64,000 nt of DNA from Mimachlamys varia (Eukaryota > Mollusca > Bivalvia > Pectinida > Pectinidae): positions 50,657,058 through 50,721,057 of the forward strand of contig OX392532.1 of assembly GCA_947623455.1 (NCBI GenBank), read 5' to 3'. A program made the position numbers and the translations under genes. Below the pieces are notes generated by a model. The model did not search any database and had not been told where the DNA came from. It was given only the letters and a program-made list of their open reading frames with translations. This document shows positions 34,283-49,300 of this stretch, in pieces; position 1 is the first letter of the stretch; every line of letters begins with the position of its first letter.

Positions 34283-36135
34283 TAATTTGTCCAAAGTAGA
34301 ATTGAAACAAAATTCACATCAAATATCTTTATATAAGAATGGAATTAACCATGACGTCATGTTAGGATCATTTTTTATAAGAAAGAAAATTATCTACACA
34401 AACTTTCATAATACTGGACCTGTGGGGATCTCACATAATTCTCATCATAAGAAGTTGAATAATCATTCGCGAAAAATCAATATTACATGAAACAAATGGG
34501 ATTTAAATATAAGGGATAGTGACGATTAACTGAGGTTTTGCTTATCTTTAACGTCATTTTAGTCATAATGACTTCTGTATATTGTTAATTACGTTACTTA
34601 TATCATCTTAATAACACATATTTTTACATTATTAAAAACAATAACCACTTCAATTTTCCTATGATGACGTCAAAGATCACAGTGCACTGGGAACACAGTT
34701 CGAACTTCTACATAACTTTGTTACTAAAGTCACGTCGTAAATTATATCAAGGTGTATATATTTATATAGTTTGATCAGTGCACGTGATACGCACGTGCAC
34801 GTTTTGTTTGTTTTTATCTAATATATATATAATTCAATAATGATTATTGACAATATCCAACCCAGTTTGTATATTACACACACATATGTACATTGATTTG
34901 CAATGTATTTGCAATGTATTTACAATGTTTTACAATACTGTCTATATCACACATTACAACATGAATTACGATCACACATTCTACACCCAGTGTCTATTGC
35001 ACATTAGTTACCGCCCACCACATACGACATATTGGATTTCGTGGACCATTACGCTCGTGTGTTAGTCTCATCGAATTCAGACAGGATAATGTCACATACC
35101 TAACATGTAAAACACATCTCATATTAAGTTTTATTGCTTTGATAACCCTTCAGACGAAATATTAGTCTCACTATGAAAATGCTACATTATAAAATCCGAT
35201 TTCCTTAACGGATAAGATTTTTTTGGGCGAGTATGTTGTATTCTTGTGTGACTTATCAAAGAGGTGAAAAAGAGATACAGCGAACCAAAGTTAATATTTC
35301 ATTAATCGTCCACTTACTTAATTTTGTAGAAAACAATAAGAAATATTTCAAAATCATATCTATATTCATTTATTTCATGACAAAAAAAACCCCCAAACAA
35401 TAAACAATTTAACATTTGATACAATCCTAAGATCAACCGAATGACATTGCTGGTTAAGCATTTTATTAAATTTAGTAAACTGAAACATTAGAACTGTGAG
35501 ATGCATATTTTCTGTCAATGAATTTCGTGATATTAAAAACATTCACATCAAATATTGATTTTTGTAACTTAACCTTTATCTGCTGTATTACATTGCGTGT
35601 TTTATATAATTAAATGATTTTCCGATAATTTATGTCCTTTGTAAGAAAATGTTCTTTATGATTTTTCACCATCATCCTAGTCCATTACATGTTATGTTCT
35701 TAAGGATGCATGCTACCTTACTGTGAAATAATTTCCATCCAAAACAGTTCTATGATCAGATTTACGTTCTTTTTTTAACTTTTATTTAGACTGGTTTGAT
35801 CAATCAATGACTTTTTGATAATAAAAAACGCAAATCGTCAAAGCTAGAATTTGATGAGAAAGATCATTATGAGTTCGGGTTATGGTATTGTTGACGCTTT
35901 AATTGATATTATCTGATTTTTTTCAGGAAATCACAAAATAAAGTGTGTGAGGTAGCATATATCATCAACGTAAGTACTGGATTTGGCAATCATAATCTTC
36001 TGGTCGACATATTTTCGTATTGTCATAAACTATTTCATAAATTGTTTGTTTGCAATTAGATTTAAAAGCAATTTTCATACGTCAACTATTACTCGGCGTC
36101 ACGCACAACGGAGCTGAAAACACAATGATAATGGA

Positions 36136-36300
36136 ATGACGTCACATTATGTAAACATGACATCGTATTATGTAAACATGACATCGTATTATGTAAACAT
36201 GACATCGTAGTATGTAAACATGACGTCGTATTGTGTAAACATGACAACGTATTATGTAAACATGACGTCGTATTATGTAAACATGACGTCGTATTATGTG
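36136..36300. repeat. 21-bp tandem repeat, ~8 copies
   Basis: The unit is tatgtaaacatgacgtcgtat, with variants gacatcgta and gacaacgta. The unit resembles a CRE site (TGACGTCG). Confidence 0.9.
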
Positions 36301-36845
36301 TCTAACATCACAATGATGGATAGTTCACGTCTTATTGTGTTTTGCTGACAAGATGATGCTATGGTTGTTTTCACGTTGCTAATTCATTACGTCAGGTACT
36401 GAAGGGACAACACGATGTTACATAAAATACGTCTCCTTGCAAAGAAATGACGTGACATTGTACATACAGCGTCTGACACAATGATCAATCAATGACGTCA
36501 TCGTTGTTATGACGTCACAAAATTGACTTGACGGTACAATCGTAAAAAACACGACGTCTCACGTTTTGTTCATGATGCAGATCACACCGAGAGGCAAACT
36601 GTTGAATGACGTCACCACATCATACATGGATAATACATTATATACGGCTGATGCTGTATGAGGATTCTAGTCTATTGGTCATTGCATAACTACACAGCTG
36701 CATAGTACTACGGTCACAACACAAATCTATTCGCCTACTGCTACTACAATGTCCGTCCAGTTCGGACGTAGTCTAGTTCTCTCCCTTGTATATATGATAT
36801 ATACCTTGTATCTTGCTGACGTTTTTTTATAAAAACTCGTGTTAT

Positions 36846-36851
36846 TTTATT
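36846..36851 (-). terminator. DAT poly(A) signal candidate
   Basis: AATAAA on the minus strand about 400 bases past the DAT stop; it is the first canonical hexamer downstream. Confidence 0.35.
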
Positions 36852-37248
36852 GGTGTATTTCTCGTCAACTTCTCACAGGTATAAACATGTTCACTTTGTA
36901 TTCACGTCCGCTAGCTCCACTGCAGATATTTATGTTAATATGATTTCTCCCTCCCAGATGCCTCAAATAAGAAGATAGTTATCTTCATTTTAGTACATCC
37001 CCATGAACGAAAGGCTTCAATGTTCTTAGAACGTCGCTTTGTGAAATTCATTAAATGCCTTATAAGGGAAAGATTTATCCTCCTTTTCGTGGACATAAAT
37101 TACAATAAAAATGACGACAAAATTTTATGTAACTTCACATCATGATCATCCACGGGACATAATTCTCAGGCACGGTTTCCACTTCTGTTGATATTACGAC
37201 GCTTCTTGAGGCATGTTTGTGTAACGATGAGAATGTAGCGATCATGAT

Positions 37249-37353
37249 TCATACTCGGTCCCCGATCGCTCCGCCATTGAGTCTGACGTCAGTCCAGTTC
37301 GATGCAGTCTGGCGGTTTCTATCGTTTTTAGGTGTTAACAAAATTTGCATTCT
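37249..37353 (-). CDS. DAT: DAT exon 13: cytosolic tail and stop
   Basis: From acceptor ttctttttcag: [20 protein letters not shown] then [14 protein letters not shown] and TGA (37251-37249). It is 35 codons including the stop. The R-x-x-x-L-x-T-P start after TFAE fits the SLC6 tail, and the phase is exact, but the remainder is poorly conserved in the family, so this is the least certain of the inner calls. Confidence 0.8.
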   Translation of the reverse strand, partial: RMQILLTPKNDRNRQTASNWTDVRLNGGAIGDRV

Positions 37354-40300
37354 CTGAAAAAGAATGATATAATTTCATTAATCATACTACTCATTTTACA
37401 GTTCAAAGTGTATAAAGTGTAATAGGGAAAACAAATCAACCACGAAGTGTTTTTTTGCGAGGGCTGCGGATATGTTTTCTTCCGACGGCTTAAAAATAAA
37501 CAAAACCATAAATTGACCTTGCTCAATATAACGAGTCCCAGAAGGATGAAACAGCTGTATGATGTAGTGTATTTCATTTTTAGCATGCTGCATCTATTCC
37601 GAAATTTAAAAGGTGCAGCATATGTGTGTTACGCCATCTTTCATTCCATGGTAATGTTTGTTAATAAAAAATACATTTTTAGTAAAAAGCATTTGTTTGA
37701 ATCGGACTGATTTTTTTTAATACGGTTTTGTTGGGGGGGGGGGGGGGGGTTAAAAAGGGGGGGGGATAAATACGTAATTTTTTTATTAAGCTACGAAGCT
37801 TTTTAACACGCATATTATGCCAAACAATACACCCCGTGCATATTTTCTTTTTGGTATTGGGAAATAATCTGTTTCTATTAAAAAAGAGACCAGATATTTA
37901 TGACTACCTAAAATGTAGGAGTGCACGAACTGAATGAAATGTCGTTTTCTAAATACAGCCTTGTTATTTCCATTTTGTAATATTTACAGTCTGTTTGGAA
38001 TTGATAGTATATTGCCTATATATTTCTACGAATGCCTACTGAACTTTATTTTCCGATAAAATCAGTGGATCACGCGTCTATTGGCGCAGCGCGCAGTAAT
38101 ACACCCAACAGTGAGGCCGCGTCACTACTTTACAGACTCGATCAATATCCTGCCGCGTAGTATGTGTTAATTTATTTAAGAAATAAATAAGAAGCATTTT
38201 AATGTGGTTTTTTAAATACAATAACAGTAACAAAGACAGTATGGTTTGTTTATATATGAACTTATGTGAAGAAATAACAATAAAAAGATGTAATCTTTTG
38301 GAACTTTTTTGTTTACTTGTTGACTGAAATTTCGCGGGAGTTCGTCACCTCATAAGGCGGCTGTTTCAACAGTCTACCGAAACCAAACGATACTGTTTGA
38401 TTTCATCGCAGTAAGTATCATAATATCTGATTAAAGAAATAATTACACGTGGGAATATAACGTGTGGACAGTAAATATAAGGATTAAAGTTTCTTTCTGG
38501 TGGTTTTATCAAAGGATAAAGTTCAGTAGGATATCGATAGTTGTTTCATGAAACGCTTCGCGTTCCATTCCAACTATCGATATCCTACTGAACTTTATCC
38601 TTTGATAAAACCACCAGAAAGAAACTTTAATCCTTAAATAAATTGTGCTTTATATTATTTAATGGGAATGGCACATACTGTAAAAGTGGAATTATTTGCG
38701 GTGTGGAAATTTTCGCTTGTTTCACTGGCAGTAAATCTCCGCGAATATATCGACACGCGAACATATTCAACAATACTCAAACTCTACAGTGTATAATAGT
38801 GTTATAGGTACACAATGCAAAATAGCAGCACAGACATTTCCACATAGCGAACAGTTTGGAGGCTGATTAAACGAAAAATTCCACTCGCGAAAATATTGGC
38901 TTTTACAGTATTTATTCGATATAGATTGCAGGTTACAGTACTTCTCACATACTTAAAAATCTCATCCTGGAATACATTGTCATATATATGCGGTTTATGA
39001 TAATTCAGGTATTGCATGAAAGATGACATAACACACACATATACTGTACCTTTTAACCCTAGTAATAGATACAGTATGCCAAAACAATTAATTAAAATTA
39101 CGTAACACACACATATACTGTACCTTTTAACTCTAGTAATAGATACAGTATGCCAAAACAATTAATTAAAATTACGTAACACACACATATACTGTACCTT
39201 TTAACTCTAGTAATAGATACAGTATGCCAAAACAATTAATTAAAATTACGTAACACACACATATGCTGTACCTTTTAACCCTAGTAATAGATACAGTATG
39301 CCAAAACAATTAATTAAAATTACGTAACACACACATATACTGTACCTTTTAACTCTAGTAATAGATACAGTATGCCAAAACAATTAATTAAAATTACGTA
39401 ACACACACATATACTGTACCTTTTAACCCTAGTAATAGATACAGTATGCCAAAACAATTAATTAAAATTACGTAACACACACATATACTGTACCTTTTAA
39501 CTCTAGTAATAGATACAGTATGCCAAAACAATTAATTAAAATTACGTAACACACACATATACTGTACCTTTTAACCCTAGTAATAGATACAGTATGCAAA
39601 AAAAATTAATTAAAATTACGTAACACACACATATACTGCACCTTTTAACTCTAGTAATAGATACAGTATGCCAAAAAAATAATTAAAATTACGTAACACA
39701 CACATATACTGCACCTTTTAACTCTAGTAATAGATACAGTATGCAAAAAAAATTAATTAAAATTACGTAACACACACATATACTGCACCTTTTAATTCTA
39801 GTAATAGATACAGTATGTCAAAAAATTATTTTAAAATTACGTAACACACACATATGCTGCACCTCTTAACTCTAGTAATAAATACAATATGCCGAAAAAT
39901 GAATTAAACTGAATCACACAGCTGATTCGTCCTCCTACGACTCTTCAGTGATGCAAGGGGCCAAAAGGTGGGAATCAAAAATTTCTAAACTAATCTCGAA
40001 GTAGAAGTGTCAGATGCGTTAAACCCCTATAATTTATGATTTTAGATTTACGAATTTATGAATTATTCAATATTCATATTTATTCACTGGTAATGGCAAG
40101 AGATGGCACAATGAAAATGTAACATAAATGTAGAATGAGTGTTATCTATTTACCTCTGCGAAGGTACCGGGAGTCGTCAGTAGTCCGAAGATAGCAAACC
40201 CAGGTATACACAAGATAGATGATAGAGCGACACACCAGCCAATCATGTTGGCCGGCCAGGGGTACGTATAGTCCTCATACGTCAAAGGCTGGTACATAAC

Positions 40301-43300
40301 TAGGCCAAAGATCATGATGAACTACAACAAAGGACAGTTAAACATTAGGAATAGAATGAAATGCAGTCACAACATGAAATGTTTATCAGTATGCTTACCC
40401 AAAATGTGTTTGTTATGGTTGAAAATGATACCCCATTCTCACTTCGAGGACGTTACATTTAATGCAACCAAGATTTACATGGTGAATGTCGTCGATGAAG
40501 CAGATACGCCTACTCTTCCGAAATACCTGGTCTTAATCGGTTTTCTATGATTTTTTAAGATGAAGATGTTTTTACCATGTATACACGAGAACTGTATTTC
40601 ATTGAAAACCTGTGACACTTTAAACAATCTTAAACAATCATTCACGTTTTTCATTTAGTTAAATAGTAGCAATTATTCCCAATCGTTGTAGATATGAAGA
40701 ATTATTCTTTGATAATCGATCGCGTTTATTTGTTTGATTATTAGTGCCAACAGAAGTTTGGTTCCATCCTTAGTATTCATTGTGTAGTAAGACAAATACC
40801 TCGTATAAAGTGTTAAATCTTATCACATGACTCTGTGACAAAATCTGTGTTTTGTTTGATATTGCACTTACCAGTAAAAACACCGGAGCTACGTACTTCC
40901 AGCAGATTCTCCAGTAATGACCCGGAGGGAACCCTACCATCAGCCGGATGTCTTCGGAGAAACGGTCAACACCTGCAAATATTTGTAAGTTAACACTATA
41001 ATGCATTTATTAAAGGCCCAATATACGTAACTTTCGGAAAAACTTGAAGCGAAAATCAAGCCTAATAACTTATTTTTTTCATAGATTTAGTTAAGATTAA
41101 CTGATATCAGCAATCTTCCATTTCGAACCGTCTTCTACCTTCGGTTTGTTGTTGAAGTGGGCCCCACCTGAATTATTTTCAATTCTTTGGATTTTTTTGT
41201 CAAGGATTTCTTGTTAGTTACCGCTCAGGTCTACTTCGTTTTAGGCTTATTTTTGCATGGTCATCAACTGGATGTTTTTTCAGAATTTTTCAGAATCACG
41301 AAAATTCCCCTGAAGTAACGTATATTGGGCCTTTAATTATGTTATATTAACCATTACGATCATGATATGGCTTCAGATAGGTTATTGGATATACTTATTA
41401 TTCCACCAGTAGTACAATATATGACTAGTAGATGTTATATGACGTGAACATAGCTGACATGTACACAATAATGTCAGCCACATGCATATGGTGAGTGTCG
41501 ATTTTGAGTTCGGATTGTGTCTTCAATGACGCTTCGGTATTATCTGTTTTTTGTTTTTGTTTTCAAAACAAGAAACAAGATAAACAATATATTGTCATAT
41601 TTATCCAAAAGCATCAGATCTACTATTGTTGTTTATACATAATTCCGTCAAATTAAAATGTCGAATAAGTGCATAATATTATGTGCGAGTTATTAATTTA
41701 AGATATCATTTTGATCAAATGGAACAAATTGTCTTTTTAAGTTTCACAATCTGGCCCCGGTTTCATCAACGTTCCTTAACTTAAGGAAATTCCTTAGCTT
41801 AACAATCTCCATAGGAAAGCATTACAGAATTTAAGGAAAGTTCCTTAACTAAGGATTTTCCCCTTAAATTCTGTAATGCTTTCCTATGGAGATTTTTAAG
41901 TTAAGGAATTTCCTTAAGTTAAGGAACGTTGATGAAACCGGGGCCTGAAAAAGTTTAAACATACTCAGCCTCTTTGCTCACTATTTCTTATATATTTTTT
42001 TACAAATATCATTATAACCTAGACATTTTAAAACGAAATGAAATTAATCTTCTACACGATCTTAAGTACGTAAATCACAAAATCTATTTCTACGTTCAAC
42101 ATCATTGTACCTACTATATTCTATAATCATCTTGTGGGCGGACATCTTAATTTTGAAATTTCTTTTCTAAAATGCATACTTAAAGGTTTGACCGAATAAT
42201 AATACCGTCCAAAATTATATCCATGTTGGTATAGAGTAACCGCGATGAAGTGCGTACAGTGTTTTGTCAAAACCATTATCTCAGTAATATATCACATAGT
42301 CGCTTCTTGATGATAGAGGAAAATGAGCTGATACTTGTTGAAAATAAATAATTTCGTAAATCAAATTTGTTTCTGTCATGTTATGCCGTTTACTGCCACA
42401 GCTACTTACCGTACGCCCATGAAACAACAAGTGTCTCAAAAAACACTGCCCACAGTATGGAATAGCCAGCTGCGAATTTGTCCATCAACTGTACCACGAG
42501 AGCGCCTCCCTGCGGTAATAGGTGGAACGTTTATTACAATTCAAGACATGTGTGTTTGTAAAACAATCACATTTCAGTTAAGCATGAAGAAATAATAATA
42601 ACACAACCCGTTTTCGATTTTTAATGAAATTGTAAAATTTTTAAAAATTGGAATCCATATGCGAGCTGCATTGTACCGACAAATAATGTTTTCTAACGAT
42701 TACATTTTACAAGTACATCTGAGATATAATCATAAACATAAGTCTTTCTATCGTAAAAGTTGCAAAAACATTAAATTGAAAACAAAAGTAGATTTTCCTT
42801 CAATTTCATCTTAGTTGATTAGATTCTGAATATTAGAATAATATGTAAGAACGTCAAACCGACGGAACTTGTATGTAGTGTCGAGCGTAATTATGGGAGG
42901 ATTAATCAACTACAAATTGTTGTTAATAAATGAATAAAGATATTTTAATAAACAGTCAGATTTCGTTTTCACGAAGTCATGAGGAGAGTAAAAAAAATTT
43001 CCGAGTCATCCAAATATTCTTGTTGATAATAAGTATGATGAAGAAATGGAAATTTTAACCAGGACCGGAGAAACGCTTTAAGCTAAACATATGTTTTCGA
43101 GTTATCAGAGTTCGGAATAAAGAATCAACATTTTGTATGACAAAGTATACGTACCTCTGTACAGAACGATAAACCAACTATGAAATAGACGGAAAATAGT
43201 GCTCCCACAAATAGTTCCCTGTGTCTGCGCAGGATCGGAAACTCGTCAGACAAAGCCGTCAATATAGCTTCAGATCCGCCAAACTGAAAGTAGTAAAATT

Positions 43301-46300
43301 CGAAATACTGAAAACATACGGAGACGTATTTTTAATTTTAAAAGAGCTATACTTTACTTCATGTGTATGGTATGTTAGATACCATCCTAGTTATCTATGA
43401 AGTTGGGATACCAAATAATTTATTGTATATTACCAAATATTATACAGTTAAGTTTAATTTTAGAGTGACCAATTTAAACAATTATGGATATTTTTTCTTT
43501 AGTAAACAGAAAAAGAAAACTGTATTTATATAGTAAATGACTGACATTTGTTGAATAACTTAATATATCTATCTCAAAAAAGTTTGTTGAAATGTTATTC
43601 GCAAACATGGGACTTACAAAAATACGGGAAAAGAATACACCAATTTATCGCATCATTTAGAAATCAACATTTGATTTGTAGATATGAAATGCCGTGGTAT
43701 AATAATGTTTAAAATTCTATAACCACTGAAGGGGAATTGCTAGAAATTGAAATCCATTTATTTTTCTACCATCCACACAGTCACAAGAGTTATCGAACTT
43801 CCTACGGCAATATAACGATTCTGACATAAAATTCTCCGTGACAGGTATTAATTGTTACAAACGCTACGCATGGCTTCCGTTTACTGCGGTCCAAACGGCT
43901 GAACCGATTGGACAGGAGTTATTCATTTAAGAAATAAGTTCGGATCTAGTACTTGACAACCCGTGCAAGGCCTGTGTGAATTTTGCAAGTTTGCCAGGAT
44001 TTTTACCAAGAATGTTACAGATGAACCGAATGATCTGCATCAACGTAGAGACACTAAGTTAATCATTTTATCAATTATGAAAAAGGTCACTGATATGAAT
44101 TATTGGTAAAAGACGTTCTCTTCCTAAAACGATAAAATCATATTCAATATGATATCTGAGAACAGATCTATCAAACAATACAGTGTTGCAATCGGGACAT
44201 TTATAATATCAATTCTCCATACTATCAATAGTTTCCATCTTTGTCTCATTGAGAAATATTCTGTATGTTTAAGTGATATGGAGATGGGCATTTTTGAGTA
44301 TGCTCATTTAATTTAGTGTGTTTACTTGTTGTGATTGACACTGATACTCGGTTATCATTTTGAGAATTTGATGTTTACTTGGATGTGACAAAGATTTACA
44401 TTGCGGGTGTCGCCGATGAAGCAGAAGACGCTTACTCTTCCGGAACACCTGGTCTTATTCTCTTGTACTTTTACAAATGTCTCCCTGTAAATCTTTCCTT
44501 TGTTCAGATTTAGCCCCTGGTTTAATCGATTAAGAGTTCGGATTATGATTTAGTTAACGCTTCGGTATTTGCTAATTTAGTATTGCTAACTAGGAATTAC
44601 ACATGAACAACATCAAAACTAGATGTTATTCAAATATAGCCATCTTCAGTCTTCGAGAAAACAAAGACCTCAAGCGAGGATACATTGGGAACGGAACGTC
44701 ACTCTGAGCAAGACAACATGTCGTTGTTTAAAAGCTTCATTTTCACGTGATATGGAGTTCTTATTTAGTAGTTCTTTTAGAAGTTCTTTTGCACGATTAT
44801 AAAATATAAAGTGTAACCCATAAAACAAACTGAATAATCAAATGACTAACGTTTTCCTTATTAATTTTTAGGATGGTAAGCATGGATTTTGAAAAGATTC
44901 ATATAGCACAACCACGAAGTCATTCAACCTGATTTTATCACAGCGAACATTTAGCTTTAGAAAATCCCAGATGAACATGATATAACTATCTAAGATCAAA
45001 AGTTAAAACATATCAAACAATCCTCACACTGATGCGCATTAGAGTTTACAAATGTAATTACCGAACTGTCCAAACCAAGCGTCAGCAACATCAGGAAAAA
45101 TATTATTGCCCAAAATGGTGCCCCTGGTAACGTTGCAATGGCTTCTGGGTAAACCACGAAAACGAGGCCGGGGCCTGAAAAACACGAAATCAACGATACA
45201 AGGTAAAGATAGTTGAGAAAAATATCAAATTCTGCATACGAACTAATGTAGTTTTTACGCGATTACTCATATAAGTCAATCAGGTAACGTGTGTATCTTT
45301 TATTATAAATGGTATGGAAATTATCTTCTTGTATTTTTTTGAAATATTGAATTATGCTAATTTGTATATTAAATGCAACTTTATGATTTGAACTCTTACA
45401 TTTCTACCAGCATTTCTGATCTATCTTATTCATTCTCACATTACAATCAAGACAATGATTCCCCGCCAGGCTGTTATCTGGCAAATACTTCATTTTCTCG
45501 AACTCGTATAGTTCGAAGACCCCTTTCAATTTGAAGTGTTTTGTCAGTCTTAGTATCGAACGTCACACATAACATTCAAATTCCTTCCCATAGAGTTATG
45601 CAACTTTATGTGTAAGGATTCATAACTTTGATTGCAGATTCCTAAAATTAACGGAACCAATTTGTGTTTTTAATATTTGTGATGATAACGATAGTAGGCT
45701 TATCTACAATATTAAAAGAAATATCGTACTGAATATATTTATGCTTGGAATATAATCTAAATGTCAAGATTTTTAAATGACTAAACCTTTGCTTGATTTA
45801 GATAATTGAAATCTCTCTGTATCATAATTTTAATATGTGTTTGGCAATGACGTCAGCGCCGTAATGATGATGTCACATACCGTCTGTTGCTACATCCTCG
45901 ATATCCTGGTTGGTTCGTTGTGCCATGTAACCTAGTATCATGAAAATGACGAACCCAGAGAAGAAACTGGTTAGACAATTCACTGCACTCGTCACTAGGG
46001 CGTCCCTGAAATATAAAGATTGATGACGTCACTCTCGGTAAACTTTTATATTAAAGAAGCTTTTTAATTTAATAGAGACATTCTGTAGCAATTAACAAAC
46101 GTTTTTCAATGTTATTCATAAATCAAATGTAAGACGTAATCGATGATCCATAATTTGAATAATCACTTGAAAGAAAAAAATCACTTCGTGATTGAGAGAA
46201 AAATATGCTATATATATCAATCAAGAAAAAATAACCACTGTAAAAATTCTGGTATTTTCCATCTCAAGAGAGTAAGGAGATGCCCTAAAATTAGACTATT

Positions 46301-49300
46301 TGTCTTGTCGCCAGATCCTGTGCATTTTTATTTATTACTGTAATTTATATGTATTTCCGAAAATGAAAATATTGTTTAAAAAATTATCAGTGAAAACGTT
46401 TATAGAAAACGCCATTGTCACAAAGGTAAATTTTCAGTGTTACTATTAAGATTAAGGAATAATGCATTCCAATTTTAAGATTAGAGAACAGCATAAAAAT
46501 AAATGACACATCGAAACCTCTAAAGAACCCTGAAATCCACCGTATGTAAACATGATTACATCTAGGGTTCATAAAAATGATGTTTTATCAAATAAGCCGA
46601 TTGCATGTTGGTCGAAGTTTAAAGTGTTAGGTGATGTTCTAAGCTAATCTCATGATGTTCAATTTTGCTTGCTGGCAAAAATTTAATTGCCGAAAACAAA
46701 ACGACAGAAGTATTTTTTCTCCTATATTCGTGTAGTAATTCCCCTATCTAAGATGGTTGTAACCGTCTATGCATGCGTTTTCTGGGTCAACGTTATAACT
46801 TAAATGTCGCGAAGCAATAATGCGTTGGAAATAAAACGTTCAGAAGATTTTGTGGATCATGGTTAAAACGGCGCTTTGTTTAACGAACCGGAACTAGGAG
46901 TAAAAGGATTCATTAGTAAATCTTGTTACCATGCTCCGGGGCCGTTTCCGGTTGCATCTAGCCGACATTTTAGAACCGGTGGATTTAAGGCGTAAGATAT
47001 ATGTTTTAATTCTTGTTTAGTATCTATCGACAAGCACTTGTGTACTACAGCGATGTCGATTTAGCATTTGAAGACACTATTAAGACTGGGCCAGATCTAT
47101 TTTACGGATCGTTAAGCAGGGCGTAATGGTCACGTAAAACTAATGGCCTACACTCGATTGATATACTGATTATAAAGATACTGGTGGACAAATCATTGGC
47201 TGTCGAGCTCTCTTTAGTGTGTATTTCTCTATCGCATATTTCTACAGTTCAGCAGTAGTAAATGCGTATGTAATGTAAGTGATACGATTTCTATGTTAAT
47301 GTCAAATACTATTGTTTTGCTTGTCCAATATTATTTAATACTATTTCCGATAAAGAAATTCCGTATCAGGCAATAATCATTTTTCCTGCCTTGGACAGCA
47401 CGAGGACGAGTTTACCTTTTCCTTAACATTGTTCCCGAATTGAAATATCCGAAATAAAATTGTTCCGGAATTGAAATATACGAAATAAAAGGGTAGTCCA
47501 GTCTCTGAAACGTTTTATTTAATTGATTCTAACGATATAGAAGTTATCTTATCCAAGTCGTGTACTTCTTGAGAGGTAGCGTTTTAGACAAACCAAAACA
47601 AATCTTCACATTTCTTTCCACCATACACCTATTATACGCCATTGGCGTTTTTTACGTACATGTTAACTACAGTGTATTTATAGTTTTACTTTTGTTTTTG
47701 TTTCTTTTTTTTGTGCAGATAAAGAATTAGTGAAAATTTCACGGCACATAGTTTCGTCAGTTATATAAATCTGTAAGTAAATAACTATAATGTACAAAAA
47801 CCTTCAAAATCAAAAATGCACATGGTCTTAAAACAAAAGAATGACTAATAAAACAAAATACGTATTAGACAGGTAGACTAAAACCAATATAATTAATGAC
47901 TGAAACGATTAAGCGTAATTGATATGGACTTCTTAAGATCGTGCAGAAAAATCAATAAATATATAATGTGATATTATAAATCGATTACATGTGCGATGAA
48001 GATGGATTATCGCTCATTTACACATTTTTTAAACATTATAAATATATCATTTTTTTAAACCCAACTAACCATACTAACAACATGGTACAGTTGTGGTATC
48101 GCACAACGCACCAAAAACTGCGTGCGTGCATCGTGCATACATCGTGCATACATCGTTCGCCCATGGTGCGCCCAACCGGGCGATCTAAAGATCCTGCGTT
48201 TATGTGTGCGATTAAATCGCACAAACGCACGATTTGGTACAATTGGTCGATACATATTACGGAATGAAAAACATATGGAACCCTCTTGTCCAAAAAACTA
48301 TTTAAATTCGCATCATATTTATTGGGATTATGTCAATTTAACAATATACTGTAAACTGTATTACATTGATCATAAGACAGCCAAATGCGGGTTGAGCTAC
48401 CAGGTATCAGAATATGTAAATAACATGCCGGAGTTTTACCTTTCCCGTGTGCGGCGATACGCTACGGCAGCCATTACCGAGCGACCGTTTTGAAAACAAA
48501 CTTGACTCTTATATAATCAGTTATTTGAAAAACCCTCCCCTCCCCAACACCTTACCTGTGTTTTCACACCTAGGCGAGTGTTGTAAGTGCCCCGGGCCAG
48601 AGATATCTACATATATGTACAGGTACAGTTTATAACTTGGTAAAACCAGAGACGTATACGTCTCTGGTAAAACTGGCCATATTTACTTGAATGAGAACTT
48701 GCATTTCAATATGAGTTGAAAGTTTACATACATGTGTCTATTTGGTTTGTTTCTAAAACTACAGAAAGACTATTATTAATTTTTAGAAATATATAGATAG
48801 AACTATCAGCTAATGTAAATAGTTAAAATATAGAAATATGTTTAAAACAACTAGCGCAAAACCGTATATATTGTTCAACCATTTCTAAATTTATATCAAC
48901 CACGATTGTCATCGCACAATGTTAGTCTATCGTGCGCCCACATATGCGTTAGAAATAATCGCCCAGGATCGCATCGTTCGCACATCGTGCATATACCGTT
49001 CGCCCATCGTGCGCCCACCGCACATCGTGTAACGTTGTGCGATCCCACGACTGTATTATCAAATTATTGCATTGTTTAAGATGAGATAAACTCTCACCCC
49101 GACAGGATGTACGCTATCAGATGGATTAACTTTGTATGCCACGTTCAAACTCGATCGTTCAAAGGTTTTATCACATCTCTAAGTTATCATCTCCATGCGT
49201 GTTTTTTACAGGTGTCCGTTCATTGAACTTGCCTGATTAATAAACTTAACAAAACACAAACGAGGAAATTTGTCTTTACCTGTAGTAGACTTAACAAAAC

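Larger units (their letters stand above)
32626..37248. other. Intergenic and 3' flank of DAT
   Basis: Apart from the SINE, duplication and 21-bp array listed separately, this is AT-rich with no gene. TGACGTCA/TGACGTCAT motifs recur at about 33940, 34662, 36137, 36493, 36510 and 36605. A short tail of the retroelement family is near 35870-35935. Confidence 0.4.

Noticed and set aside
48036..48493. Frames of 66-123 codons around 48.1 kb
   Set aside because: They lie in the CpG-rich subterminal repeats of a transposon-like element and show no family resemblance.
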